Origin: Branchiostoma floridae
Taxonomy: Eukaryota > Chordata > Leptocardii > Amphioxiformes > Branchiostomatidae
DNA length: 60,000 nt
NCBI RefSeq assembly: GCF_000003815.2
Contig: NC_049979.1
Span: 9,324,267-9,384,266, forward strand
Direction of reading: 5' to 3'
A model generated the notes under the pieces. The model searched no databases and was not told the origin of the DNA. It saw nothing but the letters and a program-made list of their open reading frames with translations. Below are positions 1 to 10,100 of this stretch, one piece after another; the first letter of the stretch is position 1, and the number at the start of each line of letters is the position of its first letter. A program made the translations under genes and the position numbers.

Positions 1-1164
1 GGCCAACCAACAAACTTGCCGAAAATTTTTCGCGCCATCATATGCATGATTACGTCATATACACGCAGCAGAGAGCCCGCTGTCCCAAAAGTAAACATCG
101 TAATGTTTTATCCCGTTGCCCTCCGTGAACCATTCCGTTTACAAAGAACCGATGCACGCAGGATTGATATTGATACCAATTTTAGTTTCTATAGTCTTCG
201 TAAACTTCGTGCTAACATGGAATCACACGACAGAGGCGGCTGCAGCAAATTTCTTATGGGGAGGGCGAACTATATTGACGTAATCCTAGGGGGTCCGGGG
301 GCTCTCCCGGGAAAATTTTGAAATCTTGACTATCCGAAACGATCTTTCCTAACTACTTTTGATGGACAAATTTGCTGGCAGACTAAGCTAAGTTTAATAG
401 CCTTTCTAGTAGAATTTCACAGGGTTTTTATTAGCAAATATTATTGAGGGCGACGACGCCCCCAACGTATTTTCACGATTTCGAGCGCACGAGCCGTCGC
501 AAGGTAGGTCTGGAAAGAAATGTTTAAATTTGAACCCTCTGAAACAGGATTTTCTGCATTTTGAGGGATAAACTTTGCTGGTAGACTATGCTAAATGTAA
601 TGAAATTTCCGTCAGGGAAGAGATTTTTGATGACGACGAGCGCCGGAGCGTAGTGGGCGCCGGAGGCGCAAGCCGTCGCAAGGGACGTCCAGAGAAAAAT
701 TGAAATCTTGGCCACCTGAAACTTCATTTCCTGCATTTCAGGGGCACATTTTGCTTGTATTTTCAAGGCCCCTAAGGCAATTTTTTTCAATGGCCCCCGG
801 CTCAAAAATGTTTCGATGGCCGTTCCCCCAGGCCAAAAATATGATTGTTGAATATGAGATTGCTAACTATAAAAATCAGTGTTCGTTCGTTTATTATATT
901 TGTTCAGCCCTAAAAGTCAGTGTTGATTCGTTGGTCATTTTTGCACAGAAATGGCTTTAAAATGCACTAGAGAGCCTCTTTATTTTAAAAAGTTCTCGGG
1001 GGAGGCCCCCCAAACCCCCCCAACGAGAGGGGGGGTAACCCCCCTCTCGTGCTCTCCCCCCGCGCAGCTACGCTGCGCATTCGTGGCCTTCGGCCACGAC
1101 CTGAGCTACCACAGCATATGCGCCCCCCCTTTGCAAAATCCTGGATCCGCCCATAGACGGATCT
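1..1164. repeat. Interspersed repeat with three diverged direct repeats and a GC-rich terminus
   Basis: No gene is supported here. Three related blocks begin near 311, 519 and 694. Each opens with an A/T-rich stretch resembling 'gaaatcttgac', followed by 'c(t/g)gaaac' and 'tgcattt(t)' segments. The blocks are joined by related 'agccgtcgcaagg' sequence at about 490-503 and 672-685. At 1000-1130 the DNA becomes C/G-rich and contains short palindromes (the C/G runs at 1010-1060, 'gcagctacgctgc' near 1066, 'cgtggccttcggccacg' near 1082). The block ends in 'tgcaaaatcctggatccgcc' at about 1133-1152. From memory this type of end is common at repeat boundaries in invertebrate genomes. The class is unresolved. 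Short ORFs inside it have no recognisable domain. Confidence 0.6.
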
Positions 1165-1957
1165 CTGACAAGATCTTGAAGACTGCCGTTTGACGATTTT
1201 CAGGGACATGGTCGAGCCATCTGATCACAGAAGTGACAACGTCGTCTTCATTGGTAACTTTCAGATCCTCGTCTCCCAGTAGATCTAAGAGCTCTTGCGG
1301 CGAAAGGCTGAGGAACTCCTCATCTTGTGTGACGTCTGAGAAGTTTGATGCTGCCGTGTTCCTTGCGCTCTTCTTCAGGGCGGAAAGGCCATACATGTCG
1401 GCAAGACGCATCACACCCAGACAGTTGGCTGGACACAGGTTGTCTTGGATGAACTCCCGGCAGTACTGCAGAATCTTATCAAACTGTAGCATGTGTGCCG
1501 TTTGCAGAATGTCCTGGACATCGTCTTTACCGATGCGGATTTCCCCGCTATATAGGAAGTCCAGGATCTTGGAAAAGCTGATGGAGTCGATCCCGCAGAG
1601 ACGTACGACTTTTGACCTACTCTCGGTGAGATTGGACGACAACATAGCTTTGAAGTATGGCGTGGTTGCCAACACGGCGCGATGGCACGGGAACTCCCTA
1701 CCCTCTACTTGCACCACAACATCAAGGAACTCCCCGGTCTTACGCTGGATGGCAAGTTCAGCAAGAAGCTCGCGTCCCTGGGCGTAGTTTTCGAAGCGAC
1801 GGGAGCCGTCTTCTGGGGACTCTCTGCTGCTCCTTCTGCTGACGTAGCAGTCATCATAGTCGTCGTAGTCATAGTCACAATCCCCGTCGGACTCGCCGTA
1901 GTCGTCGTAACCATAGCCATAGTCGTCGTCATCATCAAAATCGTAACCCCAGAACAT
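1106..1957 (-). CDS. BTB-BACK protein, Kelch-like family, truncated by repeat sequence
   Basis: Kelch-like proteins are substrate adaptors of Cullin-3 ubiquitin ligases: BTB binds Cul3 and dimerises, BACK links, and Kelch repeats bind substrate. This 283-residue frame starts at the ATG at 1957 in a good context. It has an Asp/Tyr-rich low-complexity N-terminus (residues 5-37), then a BTB domain (about 65-172, with EGREFPCHRAVLA, YFKAML and a C-terminal LQYCREFI helix), then BACK (about 177-268, with NCLGVMRLADMYGL and VIRWLDH). Where the family continues from IRL into Kelch repeats, the frame passes at about 1150 into repeat DNA. It ends after a tail, WADPGFCKGGAHMLW, typical of translated repeats. 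About 300 residues of propeller are missing, and none is visible to the left edge. It could be a pseudogene, a repeat-fused short protein, or a 5' exon whose splice donor I cannot see. The BTB-BACK assignment is firm; the exact paralogue is not. Confidence 0.8.
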   Translation of the reverse strand: MFWGYDFDDDDDYGYGYDDYGESDGDCDYDYDDYDDCYVSRRSSRESPEDGSRRFENYAQGRELLAELAIQRKTGEFLDVVVQVEGREFPCHRAVLATTPYFKAMLSSNLTESRSKVVRLCGIDSISFSKILDFLYSGEIRIGKDDVQDILQTAHMLQFDKILQYCREFIQDNLCPANCLGVMRLADMYGLSALKKSARNTAASNFSDVTQDEEFLSLSPQELLDLLGDEDLKVTNEDDVVTSVIRWLDHVPENRQTAVFKILSEIRLWADPGFCKGGAHMLW

Positions 1958-3582
1958 GGCGACTGTTCCTCTGCTATCCTACAGAATCTACTGGACAAAA
2001 TAATGCGGAACAATGTTATCATGGCTGTAAGGGTGCACACACCAATTCTTCAGCGAGATAGTGCGCGACAAAAATGTGACGTAAGGGTCTCGAGGGTCCG
2101 TGTTTGAGATCAAATTTCTCATAATCTGCTGCGAAGTGGCATTCAATACTGGCATGGCTAAAAAGCGTAAGATGAGATGTGTTTTTGGTGCAAATTGGTT
2201 TTGGGCCCGAGTGTCACTTCCTTGTATTTCTACGCGTTGGAAGTGATTCGCCCGTTGTCCCAGATTCCCCGTCCATATGCGGTCTGTGAGCCGTGTTGCT
2301 ATGCCTCGCGCGTCGGGTTATTGTAAAAATCTCAGTGTTACGATTTTCTTTATTTTTTGCTTGATTAATCTTAGATGTATTCTCTTTCCGACAATATCAG
2401 TCATTTTCATGACTAAAATATAGGTGATGGGTTTATTTCCACGTCAAAATTCCCCTTTTTTTGCATACTTTTTTACGTGAAAAAAACTTTTCTCCCCCAA
2501 AAATTATGAAAAGTAGAGAGAGTAGAGAAACTGAAAACCGGCTGTTCTTAAAGCTGGAGTGATACCCTTCATTCCCATATACGGCTTTTCTGCTTTAGAT
2601 TTATTTTCTTGAAGAGACGGCCTCTCGACTTGAGGGTGCGCAGCCTCGATTTGAGACCCCAAATAAACTGGGGTGTGCACCGGTAAGTGGTCAATGGTGC
2701 AACGTCGAAGGAACGCAAGGCACACATATAAAAAGTCATCAATGTTCAACATAGCTTATGAACGTACCAACCTGCAAATGATCCCAATAGTCAATCGTAA
2801 TGTTCACAGCGAACAACAGTATCTGTAATAACGTTATTCAACCGTTCGTGGACGTTCAGCGCATAAAATTCTGTAAAAATTCCCCTGACAAGAACCAACC
2901 GAAACCAGAAAAAGTTTAGAGTAACGTTTTACGTTTACAACTTCCGGGTAATAGTTTCGGTGCGCGTGGAATTTTGGGTAACGCTAACCGTTACATATTG
3001 ATTGAAAAACCTGTGTAAGGGAACAGGTGTGCCGTTTTTGTTTCATTTTAAAGAATACTTTTCAGTTCATTTGTCCTTCTGATGGAAAACTGTTGATTCT
3101 TAAAAAAAAGTCTCGGTATGCCATTCGGTGTTTGCAGAAATTAGATCTAATTTTTTTTCATGTAATTTAGGCTAATCTCGGCGAATGGCGCTGCTGCACG
3201 GCTACTGGAGTTCCAAACAAGAATAAACAAGATTCCATCATCTACGGTACTACCACCAACACATTTTAGAATGTTCTCGATAATTATGCAAATTACGCAA
3301 TGATTTGCAACATTCATATGTGTGTTTGAAGTTCTTGTCATTGAACACAAGTTGAAATGTAAACTCCATTGATTATGCAATCCATGTCAAAATTTGGATA
3401 ATTCACACAATGTTACGAGTTTTATTGGTCTCTATCAAGGCTTAACGTTACCATCTTGAGTTATTTACTGCATGCACAAAGACCACCAACAGGTAATGAT
3501 TTGATCTGATCTGCTAAACTAAAAGTAATGTTTCGGGAGACTGAGGTCCCTGATGATGAACTCATCTTATGTGTAACGTTAA

Positions 3583-3869
3583 GGTGGGGTCACACCTGCG
3601 TATATATTTAAGTCCGTGTGAGGCGCGCATGGGAGTCGTTGTAAAAATTATAGAAATTGTACAAACGTAAACAGGTAACATGTCAGACGAGTTAGCTGGG
3701 TCGCTAACCATACTTCTCGGTCAGCTAACGTTAACTTATCTGGCATGTTATGTATCTATATTTGTTCAATTTGTACTATTTTCCCCGCGACCTGTGGAAC
3801 CTGGTAGAGACTAAGAGCTTCATACGCACCTGAAACGGACTTGAATATATACGCATGTGTGATCCCACC
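3583..3869. mobile_element. 287-bp MITE with long inverted ends and TTAA flanks
   Basis: The left end (ggtgggg tcacacctgcg, continuing through 'tatatatttaagtccgt') is matched in inverted orientation by the right end at about 3828-3869, over roughly 45 bp with few mismatches. Both ends abut TTAA (3579-3582 and 3870-3873), which fits TTAA-targeting superfamilies such as piggyBac or Kolobok. An inner inverted pair (acatgtcaga near 3678 and tctggcatgt near 3739) gives a second stem. There is no ORF, so it is non-autonomous. It sits about 300 bp upstream of the RALGAPB start codon. Confidence 0.8.
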
Positions 3870-4120
3870 TTAAGATCAAGGAGGTTTTATCCTTGGTTGG
3901 TCTTGGTTAGATGGATAAAATCGCCACATGCACAAGCAGGACTGTTGGTACACACCCCTAGCGATCCATGTGCAAAGTGCAATTTCAAAATGGCGGCCAT
4001 AAAGTATATTTCGACTAGCTCGTCGATGTGAACTAAATTTACCTTCAATTTCACGGCTCAATGTCAATACCAGAAGGCTTCAAGGGAATCTGCGATAACT
4101 ACAAAGTACCAGGGGCAAAG

Positions 4121-4153
4121 ATGATGAGTATTTTGGCGCATGATTCGGCCTGA
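4121..4153 (+). promoter_or_regulatory. Possible upstream ORF before the RALGAPB start
   Basis: An ATG at 4121 opens a ten-codon frame that stops at 4151-4153, 21 nt before the RALGAPB ATG at 4175. It overlaps no main coding sequence. If the transcript includes it, it could lower initiation at the main start. Whether it lies in the mRNA depends on the unmapped 5' end. Confidence 0.3.
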
Positions 4154-4174
4154 TATCGTCCATCCAGAGTCGTG

Positions 4175-7100
4175 ATGTACTCGGAGTGGGCGTCTCTGCA
4201 GAGCTCGGTCCTGAGCGATGCTGGCAGCGCCAGCGTGCTGCACACCTTCCCCGAGGGGGTGGGGAGAGATGTGGCCTGCTCGGTGGTGCGGCACCTGTCC
4301 CACGGGCTCAGCCACGGAGGCGGGGAGGACGGACAGAAGCTGGACAGCGAGCAACAGGTCAACTGGACCATGGAGGTGAGCCCGCCCCTCCCCCTGAAAT
4401 AATGGCCTGATTTTGGCTCAGATCAAATAGACCTTCGCGGTAGACATGTGCATAGTTCAATCTTCTAAATCAACTAACGTTAACCTTCTTTGCAACACCT
4501 TACAGATTGCCAGAACCTATGTGAAATTAGCCTGGTCGTCCAGCCTTGGCCTTGTTTGTATGAATTATGCTTGTGTGTGTGTGTAACGTTATGAAGTTCT
4601 GTCATTGCATTATTATGTATGGCACCATTGAATATCACTGATATAGCTGATATAATGTTAATGTTTACTGTCTTATGCAGAACTTGCAGGAGATTGGACT
4701 TGATCGTACGAATGAATGTTATAAAGATAAAACAAAATGCTTCCCCATCACTGCCCGCAGGTTCTGTGCTATGGCCTTACGCTGCCCCTCTCAGACCACG
4801 AGACCATACGGGACTGTGTCAATGTGTACAATGATTGGTTGACTGTGCTGACGACGCCCAAAACGTCCGTTCCACGGCCTATCCTGGAGGAGCCTAACAA
4901 ATATGCACAGAGGATGTTCAAACACCTGCACAACCTCTTCCTGCCAAGATCAGAAGGTGATTTGTAGTTTTCATTACAAGTGGTCATCACCATGCATTAT
5001 TTATGACAATTAAAAGATTCAAATTCCTTTATGATAACTAGAAGGTATCGCAGCTGCATGTTTGTCAGTCAGTGTCTCAACCTGTATTGGCCAACTTGTA
5101 TAGCCTGATATGCCCAATTTTGTTATTTCTCCCTGTAAGTACAGTAAAAGCCAGTTAATTGCACATCAGATTAACACACACTTCTGTTAACTGCACGGAA
5201 TCTCCAAATCCCAAACCGGTGCGGTCCAGCTAGATAACTTCGCATTCTTGCACCAGATGGATAATTGCACGAAATTCACTGGCAAATAGGCCGTGCAATT
5301 AAGCGGCTTCTACTGTATAATCAAAGTGAAGATAGTCTTTAGAAATTTAAGGAAATCCAAAATATATGCCATTGTACACCTGGAGAATAATGGGTGCATT
5401 TTGACCTTTTGTTGAAACATATACAATACAATACAATACAACACTTTTTTCAAAAACAATTGTTGGGACAATGGGCCAATGCACCCATTAAGAAAGAAAA
5501 TCAATCATCTATTCACAATACATTACAATAGAACACAATACACATTTATTCACAGAATACATATTTACACATCCAAAACATACCAGTGTTTTTAAAATTT
5601 GACTTACACTCAGACAAGTCACACCTTAAGTTGATTGCGCGGTAGTAAGGAAGATCAGACTGTGACATGATGATCATGATTTGAGATGATTGTTTCCACA
5701 GGTAACACGTATGTCGACAAGCAGGTCATCATGTGCCACAGAATCCTCAGGACTTCCCAAACCATTGCCAAGGAGTCCCCCATCATGACCCAGCAGACCT
5801 GGGAGGGGCTCCTACTGTTCCTGCTGGGGGTCAATGATACACTGTTAGCTCCGCCCACTGCTCAAGGTTGGTAGACTCCCCTGGTTGATTTACAGGGGTG
5901 TCCTTCAGCATTTAGCAGTTTAGTTCACATGCTTAGCAAACATGCGTTCTCTTCTTTATTGAAACGGGTTGTTTCTCTATTCAAAAGTTCAGAATGTACA
6001 ATGAGGATGACATGCTCTTATGATCTTTAGTGTCTTTGTCTTGTAGAAGTACAGTCAGTCAGATGTGTACTTCCATATTGTGAACAACTGACAAGAAATG
6101 AAACCATTGTCCAAACAGAGGTAGATTGGGAAGATTGTGATTTTCTACTCATCAGAGTCATATGCTCCATTTTCTATCAGCCGGCCCAATCAGTTCTGCC
6201 AGAAAACAGGGACATGAGAAGAAGGTTATGTAATTACAATCTTCCTGATCAACCTCTGCTTGGAATTGAAAGTAAGTGAAGCACCAGTGAATGACTGCAC
6301 TCTTGTTTCCTCCCACAGGCAGTATAGCTGACCAGCTGTGTGACCGTCTGGTGAGCGTGTTGTTTGAGATCTGGCTGGTTGCCTGTGCGCGGTGCTTCCC
6401 CTCCCCGCCCCTGTGGAAGACCCTGCGTGAGATGTGCATCACCTGGAGACACCATGCAGCCATGGTGGACCAGTGGAACAGGTTTAACGTACTCCTCACC
6501 TCCAAGGTGCTGAAGATCATGTATGGACCCGACTTTCCAGAACTCAAGATAGGTAAGAAATACTTCCCTGGCTGCTAAGTTATCCCAACAGAGCTGCAGT
6601 TACAGTAATTGGTCTATTTGTAATAACCTTGTGCACTTTTGCATCATTGTACTATCACTGATAAATCTTAAGTTCTGTTGTTCAGTATTTGAGAACATTA
6701 AAAGTAGTAGAAAATGACTGTAGATGGAAGGGGATGTGAAGCATTTGAATAACAACTTATGTACAGCAATTGAGGTACATCAACATTAACATAAAGCTTT
6801 TTTTCCTGTAATTATAAACATCTTCGAATTGGAAAGGAACATTTTTCAGTTTTGACCTTGTCTGTAAGGAAAGTGGTAGGGGGGAAATTCTCTTTGGATT
6901 GAAGTTCGCAGTTGAAACAATTCAGTGGTACAGTAGAAGTACAAAATGCGTATCCTCTGTGTTATGATTTTGCAGTATTAAGGGGTCACAGCGAAATCCA
7001 CAAGAATTAAACCACCGCAAATGTTTCATTATTTACAACAATCTTAACCATTTCCTCCCCTCCCCAGCTGAGGAGGACATCTCCATGGTCCCAGCTGACA

Positions 7101-10100
7101 TGCAGAACGAGTGTGTGGTGCAGACGTGGTTCCGCTGCCTCCACGTCCTGGGGAACCCCGTGGACCTGTCCAACCCCAACGTCATCAGTCAGACGCCCAG
7201 GTTCATCCACATGGCCATGATCAGTGACGTGGTCATCGACCCCTCCCACCACCCCTGTCTGAAGAGGCTGCCTGCCATCTTCCTCAGGGCCATGAAGGGG
7301 ATCTCAGGGCTGGTGGATGCCTTCCTGGGTGTGTGTTACACTACATTTGTTTTGAGATTCTTTTTGTTGATACTGAGATATGTACAGCCTGACTTGCTTA
7401 AAGGTTGAGTCCTTTCAAGAAGGGAGCAGTCAACACTGACTCAATCTAACCAAGGCTGAATTAAAGGCCATTGTTTCCCTCCTCTTGTATACCTTATGTT
7501 ATTGGTAAGACTAGTATTTAACCCACAACATCAAAATCCCACAATGACCTAAAAGAAAAGAGACCAAACTGTAAAATGTTGCACACACTTGTATGTAGCA
7601 TTAAACTCATATATCTTGTTAAGTGTAGGACATCCATGTATGGTGGGAATGCTGAGTATGTTCCCTGTTCCCCAGGTATGTCGTCCCCCAGGGAGATAGA
7701 GGAGATAGACAGTGCCCCCACCACCCCACAGGTGTTCCGCGGCTCCGCCTCCACCACTCCTCCCGGGTCTCGCAAAAATGTCCGCAGCTTCATGCCATCC
7801 ATATCAGGTGAGTGGCAGGCAAAGCTTGGGAAAGCTTAGTGAGAATATGAATCTTTTCCTTTATATGAGGAAATAGAAGATGGACTTTGGAAAGTTGCTC
7901 TTTGTAATTTTACTTGTGTCAATGTTAGTTCAAGAGCTGAAAGATGTATGCTGCCTACTACACAACAATGCTTTTAATTGTGCCATGGGCTAATATGCAA
8001 TGACTTGTATGGCCCAGGCTTTGTGTGGTAACATGATTAGCTCCTACAGCTATTGAACAATCATCTTTATCTAAAGAATCTATACATCAAGGTCCAGCAA
8101 CTGTCACTAAACAGAGATGGGGGCAGGTACAAACTTCCCATGGAAAGTTCCTGCTTTCATCTGTTGTCTTTAATATTTCAGGAAAGGACAAGGCGGAGTT
8201 CCGTAAGTCGGCCCCGGCCATCCTCCCCCGTCAGCCCTCGGCCAGCAGCGTGACGTTGTTCAGCAGTGACCAGCACACGGTGCCGTCCCCCTGCAGGCCA
8301 AAGGTCAACAGCGTGCTGCACCTGTTTGGGGCGTGGCTGTTTGATGCCGGGCTGGCAGGCTGTGAGCTGGAGCCTACACACAAGAGACAGGGCAGCTTCT
8401 CAAGTGAGATGATTAGATTAACTTACTTACTTAACAGTTACGACTGTTTCTGTTTTCTCTTCAAATTAATAGGGAAATGTATTCTTACTGTTGTTAGTTA
8501 TGTCTTCCCTAGTATGTTCTTTAACCCTCATCCGACCGTTACATTTTTACGACGAATCTGACAGTATGGGGTCATTTTTGACCCCATTTTGTTTTGCTCA
8601 TAGACATATTTCTGCTGGCCTATTTTGTCATTTCTATGTATTTACTGTTTCACTAATCTATGAAAAATATTTTGACAAGTTTTGGTGTCAGTAGTTATTA
8701 CTCATTATCATAATTTATGCAGAAAATGAGGAGAAACCACATTTGCTCTGAAAATCTACCATACTCAACTTACTTAAACAGTGTTTTGTCTTATCAATTT
8801 CTAAACAATAATTGTGATGATGCAATAAAACTGATAGCATAATAATGTTATTTAACAAGAAAAATACAATATTTGTGAAAAGTAACGAATTTATTACTTA
8901 ATTATGCACCATATTCCGCCATCTAAACACATACATACAATAACTCTTGTCTATTTTCCCGCAAAGATCTTTCTTGTAGGTTCCTTCTGCATATTCTGTC
9001 CATATATTGTTTTTTTTAATTAATTAGAAGCATTGTCACTTTCATTAGCATAGGTAATTAGTGTGAATTATCATAATTTATGCAGAATGTCGAAAAACTG
9101 TGTTTTACACTAAAATACTAAATTTCTTTCAAAATATTTGGTGTTTACTCATCTAAGCAACTATAACTTGTTGCTGTAATAGCAATGATGAGGAATGCCT
9201 GTTATTTTATTGAAATGTCTTGATATTTATGTAATTAATGATTCATAATTGGCTGGGGTCATTTTTGACCCCACCGAACAAGACACAGACTTTCCAGTAT
9301 AGCTTATACAATAATGGCTTATACAAAACTCGGTGAAAAATTGGTAGATGTTGTATGACATGTATGCAAACAAATTCGTGGAAGGGATTTTTTCTCTGAT
9401 GAAAAATGTTGCTATGGCAGATTAAAATATACGCCTGGGGTCAAAAATGACCCCATACGGTCGGATGAGGGTTAAATTACTGTCAAAAAAAATCAATCAA
9501 AAGGCTAACAAATGAAATCCTGAGCAAAGGTTTTCAAACTTCATGTAGAGCTATATAAATTTTGTATTTCAAATTTGACTTTACAGTGACTATTTTCTTA
9601 GATTAGATTAGAATTTTACATTGTATTGAATTGTCATAACAGCATTTTAAACATTCAAAGGCTTTGTGATAAACTAAACTTCTAATTGCTAGATAGATAC
9701 GGTTATAGATGTGATACTGTGTGACACTCAGGTATGGGATCCAGAAGGTCCAGTGCAGCATTCCCCAGCAGTTCCCAGGACGTGGCGGCGGCCGTGGACT
9801 CACCCGAGTATCCGGAGAGTTACGAGTCTGGGAGAGCTGAAGCCTGCGGCACCTTGTGCAGAATCTTCTGTTCTAAGAGATCAGGGGAGGAAATCTTACC
9901 TGCGTATCTGTCCAGGTTCTACCTGGTGCTGGCACAGGGTCTGCAGGTCGGCAGGGTAAGGATGCTCATGAGTGTGTGTAAAAATAAAGGTCAAGGTCCC
10001 ATGGTCTTTTGAGTCACTGCATGTATATATAGCTAGAGGCAGTGGGTTCTTAATCTTTACAGCTTAGTCTTTAGAGCTTATCTTTCTCCTCCCACTGCCT

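Larger units (their letters stand above)
1958..4174. promoter_or_regulatory. Divergent intergenic region between the BTB gene and RALGAPB
   Basis: This space lies between two genes transcribed away from each other, so it should hold both promoters and 5' UTRs. I see no TATA box placed convincingly and no coding frame with family similarity. It contains exact TAACGTTA palindromes at 2829, 3443, 3574 and 3726, with two more just downstream in RALGAPB intron 1 (4475 and 4584). A further AACGTT lies at 2923. It also contains the MITE at 3583-3869. RALGAPB transcription start and any non-coding first exon are not resolvable by eye. Confidence 0.5.

Noticed and set aside
1000-1130. C/G-rich palindromes considered as a tRNA or structured RNA gene
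   Set aside because: They do not form a cloverleaf with the expected arms or A/B boxes, and they sit at the end of a repeat.
1233-1787. 184-codon plus-strand frame
   Set aside because: It is the antisense shadow of the BTB-BACK exon; its composition follows the opposite strand's codons.
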